Below the pieces are notes generated by a model that made no database searches, was not told the DNA's origin, and saw only the letters and a program-made list of their open reading frames with translations. Positions 53,450-61,561 of a stretch of DNA of 64,000 bases are shown in pieces (positions within the stretch are counted from its first letter, which is position 1; the number at the start of each line of letters is the position of its first letter). The stretch spans positions 124,001 to 188,000 of the forward strand of contig UCCA01000018.1 in the NCBI GenBank assembly GCA_900470805.1, in the 5' to 3' direction. Made by a program: the position numbers and the translations under genes. The stretch comes from Hyphomicrobiales bacterium (GTDB lineage Bacteria; Pseudomonadota; Alphaproteobacteria; Rhizobiales; Rhizobiaceae).

Positions 53450-53691
53450 CGGTCCATGAGATGGCCCGTCAGCTTGGGATGCCACAACGCGCCCCAACCA
53501 GCTGGCACGCAAACTCAACCATCAACAAAAAAGTGCCTCGGATACCGAACGCCAGCGAAGCCATTTGCGCCTACCTTGCAGGAGGACGGTGACGCCCTAC
53601 CATGCAGAATGGGCAGTACGCTCTTGGGTTAGCACTGCGGTTAGCTTCGCCAGGCGTCAGGCCGAAACAACGTTCTACCGTAAAGTTGAGC

Positions 53692-55524
53692 TCAATGAGC
53701 CTCCCGGGTAACATAGCCGCGCCAACCGCCGTAAGCGCTGATATCGGGTTGGTCTTCAGTCGCCGCTGTCTCGCACAGGAACCCGGTAACGGTCGAACCA
53801 TCGTCGAGTGAAACCTTGCCGACGCCGAGCGGTGCAGGAATGCGGCCGATGAAATCGCCGAATCCCGCAAGCGGAAGCGCCCAGACCTCGACCGCGACCG
53901 ACTTTCCGTCATTGGCAACGCGAACGAGGCCGGGTTTCGGCGGCACGGTGCCAGTCAGTGCGAACAGGCGGTAGTCTTGCGTGGTGCCAGCTACGCGCCG
54001 GAAGAAGCCGCCACGCTCCTTCAGTTCACTGTTGAGCGGCATGCCGGACAGATGAGCGCCGACAACGGCAATCTCCCGATAGTCATCCGGCAAGGCCGGC
54101 TCTTCGGCATCAGGATAGGGATTTGCGAATTTTGCTAGGTTGAGGCCCGTCGCCTTGTGAAAGGCTGCCGCGATACCGGCGGCACGCGCCTCCTCGAACC
54201 CGGGCGCGAGGAAGGTAACACCGAGCGGCAGGCCATCCTGACGAAAGCCGTTCGGCACCGCGATGCCGCAAAGGCCCATCAGATTGACGAAGTTGGTATA
54301 GATGCCGAGATTGCTGTTCAGTTGGATCGGGTTGGCAGCGATCTCTTCCTTCGTGTAGATCGTCGGTGTCGTCGGCACCATCATCACGGCGATGTCTTGC
54401 CATACCGCGCGCGTATCGCGCTTGAGTTCGGCAATGCGGTGGATCGCGGCAAACGTGTCGAGTGCGGAGAAAATACCCGATCGAGACAGGATTTGTCGGG
54501 TGACCGGATGGATTGCCTCGCCATACTTTGCAAGCACGCTGTCGAGGCTGAGCGCGCGTTCCGAAATCCACGGCCCCTCGTAGAGAATGCGCTGCGTGTC
54601 TTCGAACGGCGTAAAATCGATTTCGACCTTCTCGCCACCCATGGCGATCAGACGCGCGATCGCTTCGTTGAACAGACGTTCGGCTTCCGCATCGCCAAAG
54701 AAGCGGAGCGCGGCACCGGCCGGCACGCCGAAACGGAAATGCGGTGGCGGAGCGACTGGGGTCAGCGTCACCGCATCGGCTTCCGGCTTGGAGAACGGGT
54801 ATGATGGATCGTAGCCGGCAATGAGATCGAGCACTTTCATGCCGTCTTCGACTGTCAGCGAAAAGATGGAGAGCGTCTCGATAGTCTTGACACAGCCGCC
54901 GCCGGAGACGCAGGCGTTACTGACAAGTCCCGGCGTCGGCTTAATGCCGACGATATTGTTGAAGCCGGCCGGAACGCGACCGGAGCCCGCGGCATCGTTG
55001 GCGATCGAGAAGCTGCAGAGCCCGGCGGCGACAGAGACGCCGGAACCGGAGCTGGAACCACCGGAGATGAAACGCTCGTCGAACACGGACGAGCAGGCGC
55101 CATAGGGTGATCGCATGCCGACAAGACCGATGCCGAATTGATCCATGTTGGTCTTGCCGATCAAAAGCGCGCCAGCATCAAAGATGCGATCGAGCGCCTG
55201 ACCGCTGGACGTTGCGACATAGGCCCCTTCCCGCAGCGCATTGGTGGTCGGCAGACCGACGATGTCGTTGCAGTCCTTTACCGAAAACGGAATACCCCAA
55301 AGCGGGCGTCCGTCATAACCTTGCGCCTCCAGTTCCTTGGCGGCACCCAATGCCTTCTCCCGCGAAACAAGATGAATCCAGACGTGGTCTTCGCCACGTG
55401 CATCAATGCGATCGTATATCGCGTTGATGACGCGGGTCGGCGTCAACGCGCCGCTGGCATAGCCCTTTGTCAAGGCGATGAGATCAAGGCTGCCGGTGGC
55501 ATCGGACCAAGGCGTTGCGGACAT
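53692..55524 (-). CDS. atzF: Allophanate hydrolase-like amidase (copy 2)
   Basis: 610 residues with the complete amidase signature: Lys in PFSVKDCNDI, SGGSSSGSG and NDAAGSGRVPAG, then the AtzF-type C-terminal domain (VVGAHLSGMPLNSEL). It is colinear with copy 1 (31825-33660) but clearly diverged, for instance VGVRSPYPI against VGMRSPYGA. It is the last gene of operon C, 10 bp after an isochorismatase-like gene. It may degrade allophanate or a related ureido-carboxylate delivered by this pathway. Confidence 0.9.
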   Translation of the reverse strand: MSATPWSDATGSLDLIALTKGYASGALTPTRVINAIYDRIDARGEDHVWIHLVSREKALGAAKELEAQGYDGRPLWGIPFSVKDCNDIVGLPTTNALREGAYVATSSGQALDRIFDAGALLIGKTNMDQFGIGLVGMRSPYGACSSVFDERFISGGSSSGSGVSVAAGLCSFSIANDAAGSGRVPAGFNNIVGIKPTPGLVSNACVSGGGCVKTIETLSIFSLTVEDGMKVLDLIAGYDPSYPFSKPEADAVTLTPVAPPPHFRFGVPAGAALRFFGDAEAERLFNEAIARLIAMGGEKVEIDFTPFEDTQRILYEGPWISERALSLDSVLAKYGEAIHPVTRQILSRSGIFSALDTFAAIHRIAELKRDTRAVWQDIAVMMVPTTPTIYTKEEIAANPIQLNSNLGIYTNFVNLMGLCGIAVPNGFRQDGLPLGVTFLAPGFEEARAAGIAAAFHKATGLNLAKFANPYPDAEEPALPDDYREIAVVGAHLSGMPLNSELKERGGFFRRVAGTTQDYRLFALTGTVPPKPGLVRVANDGKSVAVEVWALPLAGFGDFIGRIPAPLGVGKVSLDDGSTVTGFLCETAATEDQPDISAYGGWRGYVTREAH

Positions 55525-55533
55525 GATATGCTC

Positions 55534-56160
55534 CTAGAGACTGCTGAGTGCCGAATGGATGTCGGCTGAAGTGGCGACGGTGCCGAAGAGGCCGTTACCA
55601 AAGGTGGTGATGCGAAGCTGAGCCTCGTGGCGCGCCTGGGACGTTCCCTTGCAGGCATCGGCAACGGACAGGCATTCGAAACCCATATCGTTTGCCGCGC
55701 GCTGGGTGGCGTGTACGAGACCTTCGGTCGGCAACCCGGTGACGAGAAGGTTGCGAATACCGCGTTGGCGCAAGTCCTGCTCAAGACCGGTGCCAAAGAA
55801 GGCGTTGTCCCCTGTGCAATCGACAATGATGGTGTTGGGCGGCAGCACGATGCGTGGGCTAAACGCCCAACCGGCGCTGCCGCGTTCGGGAATGGGATCG
55901 CCAAGCCGCCGCCTATGGGCCGCGACCGGATTTTCCTCCGGGCCGTAACCACGCCGGGCGGCGACGACCGTCACCCCGACGGAGAACGCTGCCTCGAGCA
56001 GGTTGACGGCGACCGATAGCTCGGCATTTGCGTCCATCTCGGCCACCGGCGCCTCCTGAAAGCCGAGCAGCAGAAGTGCGGTATCGGCGGACGACCATTT
56101 TCCATCGAACGGCCAGAGATACGGGTTGGCGGCAATCGGCTTGAAGGGTGGCTTGCTCAT
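55534..56160 (-). CDS. Isochorismatase-fold protein lacking all catalytic residues (pseudoenzyme)
   Basis: 208 residues, alignable with its neighbour (56162-56848). The three catalytic positions have changed: the Asp of DMQxDF is Gly33 (LLGFQEA), the Lys of NKPGK is Cys115 (VDCTGDN), and the nucleophile Cys is Gly147 (TGLPTEGLV). The fold-defining segments around them remain (GVTVVAARRG; RGIRNLLVTG). The reading frame is intact, so the gene is maintained; a structural or regulatory role, perhaps as a heteromer with the active paralogue, is likely. The start overlaps nothing; the active gene stops 2 bp upstream. Confidence 0.82.
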   Translation of the reverse strand: MSKPPFKPIAANPYLWPFDGKWSSADTALLLLGFQEAPVAEMDANAELSVAVNLLEAAFSVGVTVVAARRGYGPEENPVAAHRRRLGDPIPERGSAGWAFSPRIVLPPNTIIVDCTGDNAFFGTGLEQDLRQRGIRNLLVTGLPTEGLVHATQRAANDMGFECLSVADACKGTSQARHEAQLRITTFGNGLFGTVATSADIHSALSSL

Positions 56161-56161
56161 T

Positions 56162-56848
56162 TCAATCACCGGCCTCCTCCAGCATTTCGCGAAACGCCAC
56201 GCGGTTGGAAACGCTGCCCCATCGCCCGCCATAGGCCTTCAGGATCTCGAGGGTCGCTTCATGGTTGGGACTTTCTACGGCTGCCGTGCAATCTTCGAGC
56301 AGAACGCACTCGATGCCGTGCTCGTAGCCATCGCGAACCGTCGACTGGACGCAGCAATCGGACGTTACGCCTGCCACGATCAGCCGAGATATGCCGCGGC
56401 TTTCAAGTTCAGCGGCAAGTTCCGTGCGGTGGAAAGATGATTTTCCCGGCTTGTTGATGACGAGTTCACCTGGCTCTGGCGCCAGTTCCGGGATGATCTG
56501 CCAGCCGGGCTCGCCGTGAACAAGGATCCGGCCGTTCTTTCCGCTGTCGCCTATACCGAGACCGTGGACACGCGTTCGCCACTGCTTGTTCGCGTGCAAA
56601 TCTGAGAGGTCTGCAAGATGTCCTTCGCGCGTATGAATGACGGTGATGCCACCTGCACGTGCCGCGTCCAACGCGTCCCTGATTGGGCCGATCACGGCGC
56701 GGGTGTTAGAGACATCCTCACCAAGCTGATCGATCCAGCCTCCGGGGGCACAGAAATCGACCTGCATGTCGATAATGATCAGCGCCATTCGCGCTTTGTC
56801 GAGCGGCCCGCCGAGAGGCCAGAAATCCTGGTTCTTCGCGGCGCTCAC
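56162..56848 (-). CDS. Isochorismatase-family amidohydrolase (BiuH-like), active form
   Basis: 228 residues with an intact triad: Asp27 (IIDMQVDF), Lys133 (NKPGKSSF) and Cys166 (TSDCCVQS). The segments HTREGHLADLSDLHANKQWR and GEPGWQIIPELAP are shared with BiuH, so biuret or a related N-carbamoyl amide is a plausible substrate. The start overlaps the ABC-ATPase stop (ATGA). It sits with a dead paralogue and atzF copy 2 in operon C. Confidence 0.88.
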   Translation of the reverse strand: MSAAKNQDFWPLGGPLDKARMALIIIDMQVDFCAPGGWIDQLGEDVSNTRAVIGPIRDALDAARAGGITVIHTREGHLADLSDLHANKQWRTRVHGLGIGDSGKNGRILVHGEPGWQIIPELAPEPGELVINKPGKSSFHRTELAAELESRGISRLIVAGVTSDCCVQSTVRDGYEHGIECVLLEDCTAAVESPNHEATLEILKAYGGRWGSVSNRVAFREMLEEAGD

Positions 56849-57993
56849 AGCGTGACTCCGGTTTCCGGGTCGAAGAACAGGACGAGCGAGGGATCGACGG
56901 TGAAGGCGACAGCATCGCCGCGCGCGATCCGATGACTGCTGTCGACCAATGCCTTGAGCTTTGGTGCGGTCTTCATCAGATCACGTTCGTCTTCCACCAT
57001 GTTCGCGTGACCAATCTCTATGCCGTGTCCGTCCATATGAAGGAGCAGCGTGCCGCCGAGGTCTTCGACGAAGCTTGCGTCGGCGGACAGAACGCCCGAC
57101 AATCCCGCTTTTGGCGCGACTTTGAGATGCTCCGGCCGAATGCCGAGGATGACTTTTCCGCCGATCCGAGACGTCAGCCGCTCGCCTGATATGCCGAGCG
57201 GCAACAGGAAATCGCCGCAAGAAACAGCCGGGCCGCCCTCCTGAGAAACCACTGCGGCCTCCATGAAGTTGATCGGAGGGGAGCCGATGAAGCTCGCGAC
57301 GAACATGTTGGCCGGATTGTCGTAAAGCCGGCGCGGTGTATCCAGCTGCTGGATCGTGCCCTTGTTCATGACAGCGACACGGTCGCCCATCGTCATCGCC
57401 TCCACCTGATCGTGTGTGACATATACGGTGGTAACCGCCGTCATCCGCTGGAGGCGAGATATCTCCGCCCGCATCTGACCGCGCAGACGCGCATCGAGGT
57501 TCGAGAGCGGCTCGTCCATCAGAAATGCGTTGGGCGAACGAACAAGGGCTCGCCCCATCGCAACGCGCTGGCGCTGTCCGCCCGAGAGCCTCGCAGGCTT
57601 GCGGTCCAAGAACTCCGTGAGTTCGAGAAGTTCGGCTGTTTCCTGGACCTTACTGGCGATCACATCTGCTTTGACGCCGCGCACTTTCAGGCCAAACGCA
57701 ATGTTTTCGGCGACCGTCAGGTGCGGGTAGAGCGCGTAGGACTGGAAGACCATGGCGATGTCGCGGTCTCGCGGCGCCTGATCATTGGCGACGGTGTCGT
57801 TGATCCTGAGCGTCCCGCCGGAAATGTCCTCCAGCCCGGCAATCATCCGCAGAGCCGTGGTCTTGCCGCAACCCGAAGGGCCAACAAGCACGATAAACTC
57901 GCCGTCCTTGATATCAAGGTTGAAGTCCACCAGCGCAGCGGCCTTGCCGCCTGGGTAGGTTTTCGAAACGTTCTCGAACGAAATCTGGGCCAT
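56845..57993 (-). CDS. ABC transporter ATP-binding protein, UgpC/MalK type
   Basis: 382 residues. Walker A GPSGCGKT (38-45), signature LSGGQRQRVAMGRAL, Walker B FLMDEPLSNLDARL and a C-terminal TOBE/regulatory domain (VILGIRPEHL). It powers the MalFG-type importer of operon C. The start lies 10 bp after the upstream permease stop; the stop overlaps the BiuH-like gene. Such ATPases usually serve sugars, polyols or glycerol phosphate, but the enzymes around suggest a nitrogenous ligand. Confidence 0.93.
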   Translation of the reverse strand: MAQISFENVSKTYPGGKAAALVDFNLDIKDGEFIVLVGPSGCGKTTALRMIAGLEDISGGTLRINDTVANDQAPRDRDIAMVFQSYALYPHLTVAENIAFGLKVRGVKADVIASKVQETAELLELTEFLDRKPARLSGGQRQRVAMGRALVRSPNAFLMDEPLSNLDARLRGQMRAEISRLQRMTAVTTVYVTHDQVEAMTMGDRVAVMNKGTIQQLDTPRRLYDNPANMFVASFIGSPPINFMEAAVVSQEGGPAVSCGDFLLPLGISGERLTSRIGGKVILGIRPEHLKVAPKAGLSGVLSADASFVEDLGGTLLLHMDGHGIEIGHANMVEDERDLMKTAPKLKALVDSSHRIARGDAVAFTVDPSLVLFFDPETGVTL

Positions 57994-58003
57994 GCTGTCA
58001 GTC

Positions 58004-58825
58004 CTACTGTACGCCGTTTGTCGCGCCCTGAACGAAATAGCGGTTCATGAACAGCGCCATCAGGACAATCGGTATCGTTGAAAAGTGAGCGAGCGCTCCA
58101 AGCGTGCCCCAGGTGATGTCCTTGGTGCCGTAGGCGGTCAGCAAGGCAACCGAAATCGGCTTGGAATCAAGCGTGGTGAGGAACATCGGATGCAGGAAGT
58201 CGTTCCACGAAAACATCATGCAGAACAGGGCGCACGCAATGACACCGGACCGGACGGCGGGCACCGCGACCTTCAGGAAAGCACCCATCTGCGTGCAGCC
58301 GTCGGTGAGTGCCGCCTCCTCCATGTCAGGCGGCAATGCCTTGAAGTACGAGAACATCATCCATGTCACGAAGGCGCAGTTAAGCATGGTGTTGAAGACG
58401 ATGACCGCCCACCAGGTGCCCAGAAGCCCGACATCGCGCATCAGCAGATAGAATGGGATGAGCGCGGCGATTGCCGGGATCATTCGGATCGCCAGAAAGA
58501 AATAGGCGAATCCAGCTGAGATACGGGACTTCGAGCGAGCGAGCGCGTAGCCGGCGGGAACGCCCAGAATCAGCGACAGCACCGTGGTGCCGATGCTGAT
58601 CACCAGCGACGAGCGCAGCAGGGAGACAACGTCGAAGATGGCGAAGGCTTGTCGGAACTGGTCGAGTGTTGGCTCGAACGACAGCCGTGGCGGTGCCGAG
58701 AAGATCTGGTTCGACGGCTTGTAAGCGGTCGAGATCAGCCACAAGACCGGCAGCAGGAACAGGATGGTGATGACGAGGATTGTCGTTCTTTCAAAAACGA
58801 CGCGGCGCGTTGAAACCTTGGCCAT
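58004..58825 (-). CDS. ABC transporter permease, MalG/UgpE type
   Basis: 273 residues with six membrane segments and the EAA loop (MEEAALTDGCTQMGAFLKVAVPAVRSG). The start at 58825 (MAKVSTRR) is 4 bp after the upstream permease stop. It forms the channel with the MalF-like subunit. Confidence 0.92.
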   Translation of the reverse strand: MAKVSTRRVVFERTTILVITILFLLPVLWLISTAYKPSNQIFSAPPRLSFEPTLDQFRQAFAIFDVVSLLRSSLVISIGTTVLSLILGVPAGYALARSKSRISAGFAYFFLAIRMIPAIAALIPFYLLMRDVGLLGTWWAVIVFNTMLNCAFVTWMMFSYFKALPPDMEEAALTDGCTQMGAFLKVAVPAVRSGVIACALFCMMFSWNDFLHPMFLTTLDSKPISVALLTAYGTKDITWGTLGALAHFSTIPIVLMALFMNRYFVQGATNGVQ

Positions 58826-58829
58826 CGAT

Positions 58830-59747
58830 CTACTTCCCATTGATCCGGACGTCGGCGCGGCGGACGACCAAAAGCAGTATCGTGGCGATAAGCGCGATGA
58901 ACAGAAGCGTCACGTTGCCGACCGCAGAGGCAAACCCAACGTTGAAGAACTGCAGTCCTTCCTTGACGCCAAGCAGCATCAGCGTGTTGGTGGCATCGTT
59001 AGGCCCGCCCCCTGTCGTGACGAAAACGGAATCGAACACGCGGAAGGCGTCCATGGTTCGCAGCGTCAATGCCAGAAACACCGAAGGGAGCATCAGCGGA
59101 AGGATGAGCATGCGAAACCGTTGCCAGGCGGTCGCGCCGTCCACCCTGCCCGCTTCCAGGACATCGCCCGGAAGCGCCTTCAGTCCAGCAAGCAGGATCA
59201 GTGTCATCAGGGGTGTCCACTCCCAGCAATCGATGAGGATGAGCATCCAGAGCGCCGTTCCTGCATCCGTCAGCAGCCCGGTTCGGGGCCCGATACCCGC
59301 TTCGGAAAGGAAATAGCCGATGACGCCGAAATCCGCGCCAAGCATCGCCTTGAAGATCAACCCCACGACTAGCGGCGTGATCGTGGAGGGAATGAGGAGG
59401 AAGGCGAGCACAGTGCGATTGAAGCGGCTGTCGCGCCACAGAAGCAATGCCAGTGCGAAGCCGAGCACCAATTGAAGCCCGACACTGAAGAACGTGAACT
59501 GGAACGTGTTCAGGATCGCCTTGCGGGTCGTCGCATCTGAAAAGATATCGACATAGTTCTGAAAACCAACGAACTGCGTCCGCGCGGGCCGTAGAAGATT
59601 GTACTTGTAGAAGCTGTAGCCAATGCCCTGTGCGAGCGGCCAGAGACCAACAGCCGCCACGTAGAGAACGGCTGGCGTGGCCATGATGAACAGGAAGAAC
59701 CTGCGACGGTTGGCGAAGCTGTAATGCATGTTTGGAATACTGCTCAT
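58830..59747 (-). CDS. ABC transporter permease, MalF/UgpA type
   Basis: 305 residues with six membrane segments and the EAA loop (DVLEAGRVDGATAWQRFRMLILPLM). The N-terminus FFLFIMATPAVLYVAAVGLWP is the usual first helix. The 120-bp space before it contains a strong hairpin after the binding-protein gene. Confidence 0.92.
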   Translation of the reverse strand: MSSIPNMHYSFANRRRFFLFIMATPAVLYVAAVGLWPLAQGIGYSFYKYNLLRPARTQFVGFQNYVDIFSDATTRKAILNTFQFTFFSVGLQLVLGFALALLLWRDSRFNRTVLAFLLIPSTITPLVVGLIFKAMLGADFGVIGYFLSEAGIGPRTGLLTDAGTALWMLILIDCWEWTPLMTLILLAGLKALPGDVLEAGRVDGATAWQRFRMLILPLMLPSVFLALTLRTMDAFRVFDSVFVTTGGGPNDATNTLMLLGVKEGLQFFNVGFASAVGNVTLLFIALIATILLLVVRRADVRINGK

Positions 59748-59832
59748 TCAAGAAAGGCCGAATGGTTGGCGTTTCATTGGACCGGATAAGACCGGCTCCC
59801 TGACAGCGAGGTCAAGGCCATGCCGCCGGATT

Positions 59833-59860
59833 TCGCGCGCCGCAGTAATGCGGCGCGCGA
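59833..59860 (-). terminator. Perfect 12-bp hairpin after the operon-C binding-protein gene
   Basis: TCGCGCGCCGCA at 59833-59844 and TGCGGCGCGCGA at 59849-59860 pair perfectly around a 4-nt loop. It begins 8 bp after the stop of the binding-protein gene. It has no T-run on the coding strand, so it is more likely an mRNA-stabilising or partial-attenuation element, typical between binding-protein and permease genes, than a full terminator. Confidence 0.75.
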
Positions 59861-59867
59861 GACGATA

Positions 59868-61166
59868 TCAGAACAGCTTCTTGGCGGCTTCCTGTGCCTT
59901 GCCAAGCGCTTCCTCCGGCGTCGCGGCGCCTGCGAGCACGGAGTTGACCGCTGTTCCAAGCAGGTCCTGAATCTCAGGGTACTCAGGGATACGCGGGCGG
60001 AAATCGCCGTTGCCGTGTTCGTAGGTTTCAGCGATCACGGGCAGGAAGTCGTATTTCGCGAGCAGATCCGGATCGGTCATCTGGCTCTTGCGCATAAAGC
60101 CACCAGCGCCCATCATGTTGAATTCCTTGTGGATCTTCTTGCTCGTAAGCCACTTGATGAAGGTCCAGGCAGCCTCCTGCTTGGCTGTATCCACATCGGC
60201 GTTGATCGCGAGACCCCATCCACCGACGCCATATCGCGGCGTCATGCCCTTGGCGACGGGCGCAACGGCGATGCCGACCTTGCCGACGATGTTCGACACT
60301 TTCGGATCGGAATAAGCCGCAGCGCCGACCGACCACGTCTGCATGAACGTCGCCATGCCCTGGCGGAAGCTTTCCTCGCGTCCGCCCCAGTCATACTCGA
60401 TGGCACCGGGCGGTGCGGCTTCCGTGAACAGTTCCTTGTAAACGGCAAGACTCTTTATGTTGGCTTCGGAGTTCAATGCCGGCTGGCCGTCCTTGTCGAC
60501 GATCGAGCCGCCGAGCTGATTGTTGTATTGCATCCAATCCTGCGCCACGGCCGGGCCTTTTTGGCCGTTCGCGACGAACCCGTAGATCTTCTTGGAGGGA
60601 TCGTTGAGCTTCTTGGCGTCCTCCACCAGTTCTTCCATGCTCGTCGGCGGCTTCAGACCGGCGGCCTCAAGCACGTCCTTGCGATATGCCAGTACGTTTG
60701 CGTATGCGGCAAACGGGAAAGCGACATACTTGCCTTTGTACTGACCAAGCGATTCCAGCGCTACCGGGTAGATGTCGTCGAGATCGAGTTCTGCGGAATC
60801 GCGCTTTACCCAATCCGTCAGATCGACGGAGTATTTGTTTTCCGCGTACGCGCCGGCCCAGACGACGTCCATGGTCACAAGATCGTAGCCTTTGGTGTCG
60901 CCAATAAAGTCGGCTGTCGTCTTGGTCAGGAGCGTACCATAGTCCATGATCTCGACCTTGAGATCGGCGCCGGTCTCTTCCTTGAATTTCGGAGCAAGCT
61001 CGGCGAGCACCTTGGAGAATCCATCGTTCATCGAGGCGACGGTCAAGGTGACGCCGTCCAGCGACTTCGCCTGCGTGTATGCCGTCGTTGCCATCAGCGC
61101 AGCGAAGGCCGCAGCCACCAGATGCCCCGTCGATTTCAGCGTGAATGATGAGGAAATTTTCGCCAT
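59868..61166 (-). CDS. Extracellular substrate-binding protein, family 1 (MalE/UgpB type)
   Basis: 432 residues. Signal peptide with cleavage after TAYTQA. Family-1 features: VTLTVASMNDGFSKVLAELAPKFKEETG near the mature start and a Trp/Tyr-rich ligand face (GGWGLAINADVDTAKQEAAWTFIKWL). First and probably most highly expressed gene of operon C. The ligand is unknown; the co-encoded amidohydrolases point to a ureido or amide compound. Confidence 0.9.
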   Translation of the reverse strand: MAKISSSFTLKSTGHLVAAAFAALMATTAYTQAKSLDGVTLTVASMNDGFSKVLAELAPKFKEETGADLKVEIMDYGTLLTKTTADFIGDTKGYDLVTMDVVWAGAYAENKYSVDLTDWVKRDSAELDLDDIYPVALESLGQYKGKYVAFPFAAYANVLAYRKDVLEAAGLKPPTSMEELVEDAKKLNDPSKKIYGFVANGQKGPAVAQDWMQYNNQLGGSIVDKDGQPALNSEANIKSLAVYKELFTEAAPPGAIEYDWGGREESFRQGMATFMQTWSVGAAAYSDPKVSNIVGKVGIAVAPVAKGMTPRYGVGGWGLAINADVDTAKQEAAWTFIKWLTSKKIHKEFNMMGAGGFMRKSQMTDPDLLAKYDFLPVIAETYEHGNGDFRPRIPEYPEIQDLLGTAVNSVLAGAATPEEALGKAQEAAKKLF

Positions 61167-61561
61167 GACTGCCTGCCCTTCCCGTTCTGGAGTTGATTGA
61201 AAACGAGGTTATCCTGACGCTTACTCAAGTCAAACAAAAAAACACAAAAATAACATTTACTTGCCAGAATTGCGGGCTTTGCTCAATGGATCTGCACAAT
61301 GCCTAAACGCTAGACGCCGTGCTGTCGAATATTTCAGCAAAACATCTCGTGATGTTTATAGCACTGTTTTATTTGATCGATTCCCAATTGATGAGGCTTA
61401 TGACGCTCTATCGCACGATGAACACAGGTGACGTGTGCGAACCTCGGCCATATTACGTCCACCGCCCAAAATAACCGCACCAACTGAAAAATAACATATT
61501 CAAACACTTTACAACTTTTTGATGTTCGCTAGGCTGGAAGAAACGTCGGAGTCTTGTAAGC
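61167..61561. promoter_or_regulatory. AT-rich divergent region between operon C and the flavoprotein gene
   Basis: 395 bp. It holds a perfect 7-bp inverted repeat, AAACATC-TCGT-GATGTTT (61340-61357), a LacI/GntR-sized operator candidate about 175 bp from the operon-C start. No regulator gene is adjacent. No ORF. Confidence 0.45.

Larger units (their letters stand above)
53118..53691. other. Mobile-element scar between the YceI gene and atzF copy 2
   Basis: 574 bp holding two 16-bp GCAAAGTTRGAATGTC repeats and a broken IS30-type HTH (listed separately). Nothing else in it looks coding. The region lies at the 3' end of operon C, suggesting past insertion and deletion. Confidence 0.55.

Noticed and set aside
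59820-61148. A 442-codon plus-strand open frame opposite the operon-C binding protein
   Set aside because: Antisense shadow; the minus-strand gene is a clear family-1 binding protein with a signal peptide.
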